Counted from the stretch's first letter, positions 1 to 11,622 are shown. The stretch is 64,000 nt of DNA from Phyto melanocephala (GCA_941918925.1 OW799233.1:118619833-118683832), one strand, 5' to 3'. Made by a program: numbers and translations. The notes: generated by a model from the sequence alone, not told the origin.

Positions 1-33
1 AGACCATAAACATAATTTCCCATAAATAACGGA

Positions 34-1568
34 CTAGTTAAAGAACCCAGTCCCCTTAATGTAATTCCTTATGAATCTCCAGTTTGAGTTCCCCAGGTAC
101 TCCAAATTCGGCATAGTATCCACGTAAAATTCTTGCGTCTAATATGCCCAAACGCAGGACAATGACAGAGATAGTGTATCAAAGTCTCATCCTCTTCCTC
201 GCATGCTCTGCATGTTGTCTCTTCAGATAGTTGTATGCGAGCTAGATGAGAAAACACAAACGCCTTTATAATCGATAATGTGACCCTTAAGGAAGTCAAC
301 TCATTTTGCTATCTTGGAGCTATCATCAATACATCCGGCGGCTCGAGTGCAGATATTGCCAATCGAACAAAAAAGGCGACCCAAGCTTATGGCCAACTTA
401 ATAAGATATGGAACTCTTCAAATCTCTCTAGCCGTGTGAAAGTAAATATTTTTAACTCCAACGTCCGATCTGTTTTACTATACGGCTGCGAGACATGGAA
501 TGCAGCCTCTCGTGATATGCATGCCCTGCAGGTTTTTATAAACAAATGCCTTAGAAAAATTCTTCGAGTCTTTTGGCCACGGACTATATCAAACAACAGA
601 CTATGGCATCAAACGAATCAGTTCCCCATAACTACAGAAATCCAAAGAAGAAAATGGAACTGGATAGGTCACACCATACGAAAGCCCGTCACAGATATTG
701 CCAAAACCGCTATCGAGTGGAACCCTCAAGGCAGCCGCAGAAGAGGTCGACCAGCGCATACATGGCGACGACAAATTGAAATCGAAGCTAAAAACATGCA
801 AACTAGCTGGAATGAAGTTAAAAATATGGCAATGGACAGATCTAAATGGAAAGATTTTGTTGAGGCCCTATGCTCCTTATAGGAACGACGGGAACATATA
901 TATATATATAGATGAGTTCTCAACTCCGTATTACCTGTAATCATACGGGTAAGTCTCATAAGTGTTGGTCTATTCAGTCTCAGAATTTCCTTTAATTTCT
1001 GAAGATTTGGGTCACCCTATAATATTCTTGTCACCTTACCGACATCAGTGCTTTGCCATTTTCTGACATGTTCCTCCATCGCCCAACGTTTAAGTTCATC
1101 CTTAAATCGTTTAAGGGGTTTGGCGTTCTCCAACGTACTCAGAAGAGCTCCCAATTTGGATAATTTGTCGGCTTTCTCGTTTCCGATCAGCCCGTGATGG
1201 CTTGGTATCCATATTATCTCCAGATGTTCACAATTTGTATATGAGTTTATCTCGCTCTTGCATAGCAAAACGTTCCGGGATTCAACTTTCTCCTTTCTCA
1301 ATATCTTAATCACTGATTAGCTATCCGTAAAGATACGAATCGGGGTTTCGCTATTTGTTTCCTTTATCCATTTAATTCCTTCCGTAATCGCCATGATCTC
1401 AGCCTGGAAAATAGTGTTGTGATCTGGTAGACGGAAGTATTTGCTTCTGTTTCGGCTTATGTCGTATAAGCCTACTCCAGATTGGTCACCAATCTTTGAA
1501 CCGTCTGTATAAAGATCGATTCCATGGGTATTTACTATCCTGATTATTTCATCCCATTCTCCCTTTTC
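34..1568 (-). pseudogene. R1/LOA/I-like LINE, RNase H plus C-terminal Cys-His region (5'-truncated copy LINE-1)
   Basis: Read on the minus strand, this is the 3' part of a non-LTR retrotransposon polyprotein. It starts near 1568 with an RNase H domain. The LYTDGSK motif (first Asp at 1503-1505), QAEI (Glu at 1398-1400), FTDS (Asp at 1323-1325) and WIPSHHGLIGNEKAD are visible. A TAA at 1317-1319 interrupts the frame just after FTDS, and another stop lies near 1015. The C-terminal region has CRACEEEDETLIHYLCHCPAF, the Cys-His module typical of these LINEs. One frameshift near 120 leads into NFYVDTMPNLEYLG and a stop at 34-36. An RTE element splits the protein between ELRTH and LARIQL. A second copy of the family lies at 46385-47430. 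The exact clade is uncertain. Confidence 0.85.
251..908 (+). pseudogene. 5'-truncated RTE-type LINE nested in LINE-1
   Basis: The plus-strand frame is open from about 253 to a stop at 880-882. It encodes the C-terminal end of an RTE-type reverse transcriptase: VNSFCYLGAIIN, LLYGCETW, RRKWNWIGHTIRKP, a WNPQGSRRRGRP stretch and a C-terminal DRSKWKDFVEALCSL. RTE elements characteristically have very short 3' UTRs; here only about 26 bases separate the stop from flanking sequence, ending in a short TA run. The 8-bp direct repeat TAGATGAG at 243-250 and 909-916 flanks the insertion. The body was truncated on insertion, so the catalytic RT motifs are absent. No internal stop is visible in the remaining frame, suggesting it is younger than the LINE it entered. 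Confidence 0.85.
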
Positions 1569-1574
1569 TCTAAC

Positions 1575-2245
1575 CTAACGTAGTCAAGCCCTTTCATTTG
1601 ATACCAATATTGTGGGGGTTGATCTTGGATCTGAACCCTTTCATAGTTAAATGTATTCTACAGTTCAAGCTCTTTCATTAGACAATAAAATTTCGGGGGT
1701 TGAAGAGGGTTACATAGATTAAATGTACGCCATTTTCGTTTGTTAACTTTTGTAAAAACACCGAAACAGTTGAATTTCTTGCTTTTGCTTAGGAAACATT
1801 TTCAAAATGACCGTTTGTAATTGTATATGTTTTTTTCAAATTATTTTTGGCTATTGCGATTAGCGACCGATTTGTAAAAATCGAATATCTCTAGAGGCAC
1901 ATAGTGCCTATAAATAGTATCGTAAGTTAAGTTTCCATTATTTATCCTATCGTTGAAAAATTATAATTTTTATGGTAAAAATATGGGAAAAATAGAGGCA
2001 GTCGTATTTATTTGCTTATCTCTCAGAAAGTTATGGGGCAGTTGTACTCGATTTCAATAACGACTCATAGCCGAATATTTGTAGAAGATTAAGACCACAT
2101 ATAGACCTCTGCTACATGTGAGGGCTTCGTAAAGTTTCTTTTAAATAATACAAGGACAGACGAAAATTGCCAATCGACTCCCCTAATCATAAGCTTTTAG
2201 AAATTAATATTGCAGAAATTATAAACGGAATAATTGAGATAGCCT
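1575..2245 (+). repeat. Family A repeat, decayed copy A13 (long-core subtype)
   Basis: Shares the family A landmarks in order: the AGTCAAG..CTTTCATTTGATACCAATATT segment, a TTTGTAAAAATCGAATATCTCTAGAGGC-like stretch, the TATGGGGCAGTTGT block, and CAATCGACTCCCC..CATAAGCTTT near 2175-2195. Both termini are missing and the A-rich core is absent. It matches 15640-16480 best. Confidence 0.65.
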
Positions 2246-3320
2246 TGGCACCTCAGGCAAAAGGTAAAACAGAAACAAACAAGGAGTGTACGTGAATTAC
2301 GCGAAGCGTAAAAAAATAGTTTGGCAACTTTTTATAATAAAAATTATCAAAAGAAAAGTTGGCAATTACTGCAATTACCTGATAAATAAATCTGACTTGA
2401 TGACAAACAATTATTCGAATTGAATTAAACAAATATATTTATAAAAAGGTACATCATGTTCTTATTAGACTTTTTATAAATTATTTAAAAATTTTCTGTT
2501 GGGTAATTAGAATTTAAATTAAACTAAACGATAAATTAAACGATACAAGTTTTTTCTTAAAAGAAAATTCTTTATGGATTTCTATGTTAAATTTAGCTTT
2601 TTTTCCAAAAGAACTTAATTTTTAAAGTTTAAGGTACAAACGACAACAACAACAACCGCGATGATGTAATGATACAGAGGCTCGTGTTTGTCTAGCAACC
2701 CTTAAACTTTGACGTCATACAGCCAGACATTAAGACGTACACAGTTTTAGTCAGTATTAGATTAAGCCATTTAGAGTTTGGCTTAGAAGCAAATATTAGC
2801 ACACACAAGAAACAAGCTTAACCTGCATAAACTGTCGTACGTACATCTGGTATCTGTTACTTCATTTATTTGTTTTTTGTTTTGTTGTTTTATATGCTCG
2901 TTGCTGTTTCTTACGTCTTGGAACTGGTCAAGAATGAGTTTTATTTTCTGTGCTTTGCTTTTGAAATTGTTTTTGGTTTGTTTTTGCATGTGAGTCTAAG
3001 TTTGTGTTTTCCTATCAGTTCGACTATATTTTGGTGTTAAATGTTTAAACTCCAAAAAAAATTTTTTTAACGCACCAAGAATTATTGAGCTGTTTTGTAG
3101 GTAGCTGCTGGCTGGACTGTAGTGTTTTTTTTCGGGTTTCAACTGTTGTCGTTTTGTGTGTGTTTTTTTGTTGTTGCCGAAATCATGAAAATATAAAATA
3201 CACCGAACCGAAGACAGAAATAAAATAAAAATCTCATCTTATATAGACAGACCGGTTAATAAACACTACAGTGACTAGCAAGACACTGTTTTTTCTGTTT
3301 TGGATGTTTAAGAAAGAGTC
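2246..3320. other. Single-copy-looking region upstream of the candidate promoter
   Basis: No TE protein or window repeat recognised. It holds a perfect CRE-type palindrome TGACGTCA at 2710-2717 and an ACCGGTT (Grainyhead-like) motif at 3251-3257. Both are short enough to occur by chance. A CAACAACAACAACC run lies near 2645. Confidence 0.3.
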
Positions 3321-3330
3321 TATATAAAAG
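3321..3330 (+). promoter_or_regulatory. TATA box candidate
   Basis: TATATAAAAG is a near-consensus TATA box. It is followed by about 440 bases of AAC/AAT-rich sequence resembling a dipteran 5' UTR, then an ATG in the context AAAAATGA with a splice-donor match 37 bases on. There is no clear initiator at +30; the nearest weak match is TTTCAAC at 3362. Such matches are frequent in AT-rich DNA. Confidence 0.3.
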
Positions 3331-3478
3331 GGTTATGCAGTAGTTATGAGATAAACATTGATTTCAACTATTTCAGACGGTTTAGAAGTTGACTAACAAA
3401 TATAACAACAACAATAATAATAAGAAAAAAAATCTAAAAATAAAACAAATGTTTTTTTATAGAAGAAGTGGCAAAAAG

Positions 3479-3523
3479 ATAAATAAAATAAATAAATAAA
3501 TAAAATAAATAATAAATAAATCA
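3479..3523. repeat. AAAT-type microsatellite
   Basis: Irregular run of TAAA/AAAT units inside the putative 5' leader. Confidence 0.8.
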
Positions 3524-3772
3524 AACAAATATGTATTGAATATCTTAAAAAAAAAAATATTAAACAAAGTGTTAAAAATATTTGCACAAATACCTACACA
3601 TTATTAACAAAAAGTGATATTTGTATGTTAACAAAAGTGCTATAATATATTAAAAAAAAAAAAAAAACAAATACAAAATTGAGCAAATAAATTCAATATT
3701 TATTATTAGATTCAAACAAATTTTAATTTTGTTTTTAACAAAAAAAAAATTATTTTATATTATTTATTAAAA

Positions 3773-3809
3773 ATGAAATTATTAACAACAAATTCTCCAA
3801 AAACTACAA
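3773..3809 (+). other. Candidate first coding exon (12 codons) ending at a GTAAGT donor
   Basis: ATG at 3773 opens MKLLTTNSPKTT and then meets CAA|GTAAGT at 3810, a very good splice-donor match. Downstream is typical T-rich intron-like sequence. If read through unspliced, the frame stops after about 33 codons. No homologue is recognised and no acceptor partner was found, so this is a hypothesis only. Together with the TATA box it could be the 5' end of a gene whose remaining exons lie outside the window. Confidence 0.2.
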
Positions 3810-3810
3810 G

Positions 3811-5352
3811 TAAGTTGTTTACTTTTTTCCAAGCCTATAAAATTGATTATTTAATAATTATTGTTTTTTTTTAATTTTGTGGAAATTTTAAACCAGAAGT
3901 GTTTTTATAATGACAAACGGATTTTGTACGTTTTTTTGCTTCTCGATAAATTGTCTACGTTTTTTTTTTTATCAATAACAATAATATTGATAAAGGTCAG
4001 TGTTGAAGTAAAGAAGAAGCGAAGATCAATTAACAGAAAAAAAAATATCAGAATGAATTTTTATAAATTTAATTTATGAAGTTGTTTGGACTTCAGATTG
4101 AGATCAAGTTAGTTGAAAATTTATGGTGTTTTAAGAAATTGTTTCTTTAATAAAAACATTTTATTTATAAAGAATTCAGAGAAGTTTAAACGAAAAAATG
4201 TTCATTAATAGTGAATGAAAAATGATCTAAAAAATAGAATTAATTCAAATTTTATGTAAAATAATTTATTGAGTGAACGAGACTTTAATTTAATATATAT
4301 AATTTTTTTTTTTAAATTTATTTTTATATGAGAGAATTTTTCGATAATATTCTTTCGGAATTATGTTTATTTATATTTATTATTAATATTATTTTTGGAA
4401 ATAAAAGATATAATAAACGTTTTTTAGTGCAGCAATTATTGACATTTTTCGTAACGAAAACTAACATCGAAAAGTTTCTAAAAGAAAATAATTTCTTGTT
4501 TTTTTTTTGGTCGATATAATTATTTTTAAATTATTTTTTTTTTTAATTTAATTATATTCTAAAAAAAGAGAATATATGAAAATTCTAAAAAAACAGATTT
4601 TTTTTTAAATATTAATAAATTTGTATTCAAATTAAAAAATCAAATATTGTAGTTATTCTATCATTGAAAAAATAAGAATTAGATATTTTGTTTTAAATTT
4701 TTCGAAATGGAGATCTTATTAAAAATTTGTTTGTAAAAAGAAGTTACATAAAACAATAAATAAAAAAAATAATCAAAAGATTGACAAAAACAGAATTTAT
4801 TCAACATTTTCTATACATTTTTTACAAAATATTTTTTTAATTTGAAATTAGCAATTAATATATGTATGTATGAAATATTTTAAATATGTTAATTTTATTT
4901 GTGATTTTTTAAAATTTATTTTCATATCAATAATTAAAAAGAAAACTATTTTCCTCATTTAAAGAACAATGTGCTTGTCAAGGCGTGCGAGATTAAACAT
5001 TCTATGAATAAGACTTGCAAAAATATAAAATTATTCACGCCGTTCAGAATTTTCAATGACATTAACAAGCATTTTTTTTATTTTTATGCTTTTCTGGAAA
5101 ATATTATAATTTTATACAAAAGTGATTTCAAGTGAATTTTAGTTAATTTATACTCCTCGTATTGATATGACTTGTAGAACAAGAAGTATCACATTAAATA
5201 GATCCAAATTAAATTAAATTTTCTTTTTGGATTTGTTGGATTTGGAATTCGAAAAAGGTTGTTTTATCAAAAGAACACAAATATGTATTTGTTAAGAACT
5301 TGATAACTTGATATAAAGTTGTTGGTTTTTTTAACATTTGAATAATGGTAGA
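3811..5352. other. AT-rich DNA without recognisable genes
   Basis: Very AT-rich, short homopolymer runs, no convincing reading frame or element termini seen. It may be intronic if the candidate exon is real. Confidence 0.4.
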
Positions 5353-5354
5353 TG

Positions 5355-5765
5355 CCCAGCAAAAACTACTGCATACCCGGAAGCAGGTTTGTAAGAGAGA
5401 GATAAATTTACTCTCCTTTCTCAACCTGCTTCAGGAAGGCATGATTTTTATATGAGATGTCCCACTTGGTAGGGCTCTTTGATGCTCTAATTATTTGCTA
5501 TTTTCACACATGGTTAATGAAGTAATATCATGTCTCTTTTATGTGTTTTTAAGAACTACAGTAAAGAGAGGTAATCATTCGCTTACATTCCTGCATCCTC
5601 GTAAGCGAGAGAAGTTGCAGTAAGTTGTTTTGTAAAAAATGAAATATATTTAATAGAAATTTCTGACTTCCATTTATAACACCCTCGAATGCGCTCTAAT
5701 ATTGCGCTTTTAGAAGGCATGATTTTTTTTTACTGCTTACCGGTACAAAATAAATTTTTGCTGGG
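5355..5765. mobile_element. CCCAGCA-type MITE, copy E1
   Basis: Inverted ends CCCAGCAAAAACT and AATTTTTGCTGGG bound 411 bp, flanked by TG on both sides (5353-5354 and 5766-5767). The interior has no coding capacity. It has paired stretches such as GTTTGTAAGAGAG with CTCTCCTTTCTC, and AAGGCATGATTTTT near both ends. It shares the terminal motif with D1 (18167-18562) and with the ends at 56851 and 59513. Confidence 0.65.
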
Positions 5766-6427
5766 TGGTAGAATTTCGGCCACAAGCCTTAACGATAAAT
5801 AAGAAAATTCAAGCCAAATATTTTCACAAATTAAAATAATGTTTGAGTTCGATTAGAAGTCTTTAAAAATCCATACATTTTATCCTTCATATATCATCGT
5901 TATTTTGAATTATACATACATACATACATACATATATACATACAAAACATATAATCAGAAGTTCAAAACAACCGTTAAATTTTTTAACCAAATCTTTTTG
6001 AATAGTCGTAAGCGATAAATAAACAAACAGTGAAGGTCTTTGATATATTATAAAATCAAAAATAAAAAAAATATTGAAAAAAAATCAAACAACCAAATGC
6101 TTCTTAAATTGCAATCGATGACAATGTCAATGTTAATGCAAACGGAAAAAATAAAAATTTATGTGTTTTTTTTTGTATTTATTACATTTAAGTATGAAAA
6201 AATGTTCTTGTATAATCTTATATATATATAATTTAACTGAAACTATATTCATAGTTAAAAAATTTATATTTGTATGTGTTATATTTTGTATTTGCTTTTA
6301 AAAGTGTTTTTGTTGTAATGTAACGGCTTTTATCAGTCAAAGTTCAACATGAATACCCAGCTACTGCTAGTTATTCAAATTAGTGCCCACTTGAAGTTAT
6401 AATTATAGGTATCTGCTTTTAATTTTT
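5766..6427. other. AT-rich spacer with a CATA microsatellite
   Basis: Holds a TACA/CATA run around 5911-5945 and otherwise nothing I can assign. Confidence 0.4.
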
Positions 6428-7746
6428 TATACCCGCCACCAAAAAAATGGTGGGGGTATATTCATTTTGTCATTCCGTTTGTAACACATCGAAATATCCA
6501 TTTTAGACCCCATAAAGTATATATATTTTGATTTTATGACGATCTAGCTATGTCCATCCGCCTGTCCGTCTGTTGAAAGCACGATAGAGGTCGCACCGAA
6601 AAAGCTAGGGGGCTCAAATTTTGCCAGAATCTTTCTTATAGAGAAGGTTTGTTTGGTATTGATGGGCTAAATCTGAATATTAGGAAGAGAGTTATAGCTC
6701 GTAAAGCAAGAGCAGGTCGAAAAAACCGTGTCCTTCGAACATCGAATAAAATGGAATTGTGTCCAAACGCATTAACGTAGAGTCATAAAAATTTCGAATG
6801 TATATTTCCTGAGTAAAAACAATATCTTTCCCAGAAAATTGCCTAAATCCATGCATTAGGAAAGGAGTTATAAATCAAAATGTACGAAAATTTATACCAC
6901 ACAGTGTATTCTTCGGTATATTTAAAAACAAAAACGTCATAAAAGCAACAAAATTGAATATACGACTCTGAAATTTTGCACACATGGCTTTTTTGTCCTT
7001 GCATTTGACATGCTTTGTTCTAACGGAAAATATATGTGACACGCCTACTTTTACGCCCACCTCCCATATAACGGTTTATCTCAAATTTATATAATTTATC
7101 TATGAATAAAGGTTTTGGAATAAAAAAGGACTATAGTGAAACAGCTAAGTTGTATTCATTAGTAGAAACAACTTCAACACGCCTACTTTAACGCCCACTT
7201 TCATTGAAAGACTAAATTTACTAAAACATTTTACTAGCATATCGAAGTTATACAAAGAAAGTGAGACATATTTTAGTATAAAGACATTATTTCATAGCGA
7301 TTTCTGTTAAAAACAAACAAATACATTTTGTGCTATAATTTGGGTAATTTCCCGGGAATTTGAGTTATTTAATCTTCCCGACTTTCCGGGATTATTTTCG
7401 GAATCCCGGGAAATAAAATAGGTGGCTACGATTCGAAAGCAGATGTTTATATTGTTTATATTGAAATTAAATTCTATATTTTTACTCAATTTTTATTTTA
7501 AATTCAAATTTCTTTATTGATTTTTATAGTTTTGAAGTGTTTCTTTTACATTATAAACTATTTTATGCTTTTTAATAAAAAGTTTTTTTTTATTAAAAAC
7601 AAATTACTTTTTATTTGTTTTGCTGCGGGATCTCGCATTTCCGGAAAACAAAAATTTTTGGGGAAAAAACCCTAGCTACAAAAGAACGGAAAACTGGTGG
7701 TGGGTATAAAAGATTCGGCACAGCCGAATATAGTGCTCTTACTTGT
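6428..7746. mobile_element. Family B Helentron-like repeat, copy B1 (full length)
   Basis: The left end is a hairpin: TATACCCGCCACCA, an A run, then TGGTGGGGGTATA. The right end carries the hairpin ATTCGGC-ACA-GCCGAAT at 7713-7729 and finishes ATAGTGCTCTTACTTGT. That 43-bp right end is shared with family A. The interior contains blocks such as GTCCGTCTGTTGAAAGCACGA and ACGCCTACTTTAACGCCCAC but no reading frame. It occurs again at 47809 and 63893, with fragments elsewhere. Hairpin ends and T-rich flanks suggest a Helitron/Helentron-type non-autonomous element. Confidence 0.75.
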
Positions 7747-7935
7747 TTTTTTTTAAAGAATTTTGGATGTAAAGCTTTTTTGGTGTCAAACAATTTGTAA
7801 GGCATTTTTTTGACAAAAACAACGCCCTAATATTTAATAAAATCATCAAACGCCAATAGCAGATTATATACCCTGGTACGTTCTTTTAATTTTGCTCATA
7901 TTTGAAGTTAAAGATATGCATTTAAATCAACATTT

Positions 7936-8236
7936 TATAATCGGTATGTTTTTTACATCTGACTTTAAAATTTGTGAGACATATGTATGTAAGTCTACAT
8001 GTCTGTCATAATTGTACTTTTACAGGCAACCGTCGCTGACTGCTTGCAGCAGCAGAAATTTCTACCAACGGCTGATGTCACATGTTTTGTCAGAAGAAAA
8101 TAGATCGCGCTCTAATTAAATTTTGTCCGATGTCTCAACACATGTTTTTTACAGAAGTAATGTTTTTAATACACGACATGGTCGTATTTATCAGAATTTG
8201 TCAAGTCAGATGTAAAAAACATGCCGTGTATTATAG
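7936..8236. repeat. About 300-bp element with inverted ends
   Basis: TATGTTTTTTACATCTGACTT at 7945-7965 is repeated in inverse as AAGTCAGATGTAAAAAACAT at 8203-8222. Weaker pairing extends outward over TATAAT..GGT/CATG. No coding potential and no clear target duplication, so it is probably a small foldback or MITE. Confidence 0.5.
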
Positions 8237-8422
8237 CCTTAACCTGACCAACTTGTATCTTTAAGACATCTTTCGGTGTTTGATTCATAATTTGTTTTGA
8301 ACGAACAATTTTGGGGTTTCCCGGCGACTTTAATTATCAGGTGGTGTTGAAAAGACAGCTGATCTACTTTTTTCTTTGCAGAAATGTTGGCTGAATGGTC
8401 AAAAATTTTTGATATTCATATA

Positions 8423-9140
8423 CACGCAAGGAAAAAATATGGTTGTGGTAACCATAATCGAAGAGCAACATACTATGATTGAATTGTATAATTGTGATTA
8501 AAACATACAATGGTTGCCAACTATCATTATTATGTTTAATTAAAACATAGTGCAATAAGAATATATATGATTACAGTTAAAATCGACTTTCTTTGCTTTT
8601 TTTACGGCAAATTATTGTCTTGAGCTGTAAGTTGCATATAATGATTTACTTACATTTTTAATTGCAATTTTTATACCAATATTTTATAAAAATTTTCTTT
8701 TCTCCAATTTTTTAACAATTTGTGTGTATTTTATTGACATTTCAAACTATTAAAATAGTAAACATGTATTCAGAAAGAATAACGGTTGAAATTAAATTAT
8801 TATTAAAGGAAATCATAGCTTGATTTCTTTGTAACCATACTGTTGTCTCACCTATTATTTAATGATTATTTTTAATTTTTAATACTTTTTAATATAATTT
8901 TATTTTTGTCGAATAAGCTTTTTTTTAAATCATACTATTTTTAAAAGACAACCATATCAAAATTTTTAGTAAAAATAAACATTAAATAATACAATGAAAA
9001 CAACTGCTGGGTTATCATGACAAAATGTATGATAAACTAAAATAAAAATAACTATTATTTGATTTCGAAACCAAATATTGTTATAGAAACTATAATATGA
9101 CCATCGTAATCATGTCGGAAACATGGTTTTTCTTTGCGTG
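8423..9140. mobile_element. CACGCAA-type MITE, copy H1
   Basis: The left end begins CACGCAAGGAAAAAATATGG; the right end is the imperfect inverse ATGGTTTTTCTTTGCGTG. It is 718 bp with an AT-rich interior and no transposase. The left 220 bases reappear in inverse at 46165-46378, and the same ends bound 12415-12739. No convincing target duplication. Confidence 0.6.
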
Positions 9141-10705
9141 CGCGTACGTTCTAGTCCAATGCGTTAAATCGAAAACTAAACATTTCTCGCACTTCTTTAA
9201 GAAAAAAAAAAAAAATTGGGTTGATCGGATGAGGTACTGCCGAGTCAGTCGTGTTAGTCATATGAATGATATTGGGTTCCATTTTATAAATGGAAAAGTT
9301 AAACTTTCCAATAGAACCAGAAATTTTAAAAAGTAATCAGTTACTTTTTAAAGTTGATTTAAAAATTTCATGTTGCACACCCTGTTAATATAAAATAAAA
9401 TTAATTAAATTGACAGACTGACTAACAAATATCGTTCATTCGAAATAGAATGTGATTCAGATGAGCGGATGATAATAGGTGCGGCTTTCTTATACATATA
9501 TATTTTTGTATGTCGCAAATATCATCACAAACGCATGCATGATACCCCAAGGGTTTAAGCTTGTTTACATTTTTAGATTCGAGTACATCATTATTTTTTC
9601 TGTTAGAAATCTAAAATATTATGTATTTTTACATTTGCATTTGTGCCGTTTAATTACGAACATTGACCAAATATTTTATTCTGATTTATTTATAATATTA
9701 AATTTATTGAGTTATTTATTTTATCAGTTTTCTCTTGTGTTAAAATATAAAAGATGAATCTATTTTTTGTATATTACTATAAAGAAATCGTATAATATAT
9801 TTAAAAATAGCCACGTATATAAAACTATAAAAATATAAAACTCTAGCCGACTCTTGAATACTCGTACTGAGTTTAATATTTTATACTTATAATAAACTTA
9901 TGGCTTTAGGATTTTTTTAAGTTGCTCACACTTTTATTACCGTAAGCACGCGACCTTGAATCAGTGTCAAGAACTCAACACTAGTCAAATCACTTAATTT
10001 ATTTAAATCAATTCAACAAAGTTAAAGAATCGCAAAATTTATCAGGAATATTTATATGTAGTAGCAAAGAAGAAGAACAAAATAAAATAAAATAAAAACT
10101 ATTTAAACCAAACTGAATAAAATGACAAAAGAGCTGTCTTAAAACCAAATATTTTGTTTAAACCGATAAAATTGATTTAACATTTAAATATTTGTTTGTT
10201 ACACGTGATTAGTTCTCTATTTTTAACTTTATTAAACGTTATGTGTGCTGTTTTCAGTATCCGAACGATCGCTCTGAGTGAAAATTTAACATGTGTTTTG
10301 TTATTGTAACAAAAAAATATAGCGATCAATTAGATTGTAAAAACAGCAAAATCGATTTTTATCAACAACTCATTTGATATATATAACTGTTTTCAAAGGT
10401 ATTGTAAGTTTTCAAACAAGAATTTTATAAAATATATATTTTTTGTTACACATTACTTTTATTTCACCGATAATTAATTTACCCGAATTTATACGATTTT
10501 TAATCAATTCCGTGTATAAATTAAAAGTAAGTTTTACAAAAAGTTTTTAAAATATAAAACGAGTTACAACTCTATGAAGTAGATTTGTGTTTTAACTGCC
10601 AATATAAGCTTAACAAACGGAAATTAAAAAAAAATTAATAGCATGTATTTAAAACCTAAATAAAAGATCGATTTTTAAAATTGATTTATAATAATATGAT
10701 ATTTT
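9141..10705. other. AT-rich DNA without recognisable genes
   Basis: Nothing assignable. The longest frame (9479-9757) is hydrophobic and AT-driven, with no family signature. Confidence 0.4.
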
Positions 10706-11120
10706 TATACCCTTGAACATAAATTTTTAGCTCAATTTGTAAATTCCACAATGTATATACTTTGCCACTCCATACTTTTTACACATTTTCAATTCTTATT
10801 AATTTGACAATCGAATAGTTCCTGTGTTATGTTTTAAAGCTTCCAAAAGTCCTACGCAAACACTTTTATATTTAAAATACAAAAATTGCTGTGTAAATGA
10901 TAAAAAAAAGTTTAAGCAAAAAGATATCTATCTTTTAGATTTGAATTTCAATTACAAACATTTTTTATGAGCACTGGCCACTTTTCTAATTACGAAACTG
11001 TATAATCATGACACCTCAATATGTGTGGAAATTTTCAGAAAAATCGGTCCAGTGCAAGTACCTCAAAATTATAACTTTTTTTATGGGCGTGGCCCTGCCC
11101 ACTTTTCTAACCACAAAATT
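10706..11120. repeat. Degenerate TATACCC-ended repeat, family B-like
   Basis: Starts TATACCCTTGAAC and carries paired CTGGCCACTTTTCTAATTACG and CTGCCCACTTTTCTAACCAC blocks plus ATGGGCGTGGCC, resembling the GCCCAC-type internal blocks of family B. The right terminus is not found. Confidence 0.4.
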
Positions 11121-11400
11121 ATATAGTCTTCTTTCTTGCTTACGCTGGCTTGAATAACATTAGCCTAATAGAAGCAAAATTTTTTTTCTAATTTTGTAAG
11201 CAGCGACTACATTCCCTTCCCGATTGGGAAATTCTTAAATTGTTTGCATACGAAAGCACAACTAATTGTAAAAAAGAGACCTACTAAGTAGGACATCGAA
11301 TGCCTTCTAGAAGTGTTCTGGGAAGCTGGTAAGTGATTAAAGAAGCGCTATTTGGTAATAAAGTATTTTGATGGGTAGTAAAAATTTTTGTTATAAAACA
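11121..11400. repeat. Possible degenerate CCCAGCA-family (E) copy
   Basis: Shares, in inverse, GAATGCCTTCTAGAAG and GAGACCTACTAAGTAGG-like segments with element E1 at 5355-5765. Terminal CCCAGCA motifs are lost. Confidence 0.3.
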
Positions 11401-11622
11401 ACAGGACCAGATTTCGGAGCATAACTCTAACTTTCCTGAACCGAGTTAAAACAAACTACATGACAATTTTTCGGACCACACTCCAAAGTTTTTCAATGTT
11501 TGGTTTAATTTTTTCAAAACTTTTAGCTTTTAAATATATTCCACTAGACAAAGAAAAGCTATATATCTACTCAGATTGTAGTGATTATTGTGACCAAATT
11601 TTGATATTTAATAAGAATTAAA

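Noticed and set aside
69..299. Frame starting MTSLRVTLSIIKAF
   Set aside because: Its first residues come from the RTE insertion read backwards; only the part from about 250 downward is real LINE protein.
7615..7800. Overlapping frames on both strands at 7611-7805
   Set aside because: They cover the terminal hairpin of family B and have no family signature.
9479..9757. 92-codon frame rich in Phe, Ile and Tyr
   Set aside because: Composition is what AT-rich DNA gives by chance; no motif, no neighbours, no Kozak context.
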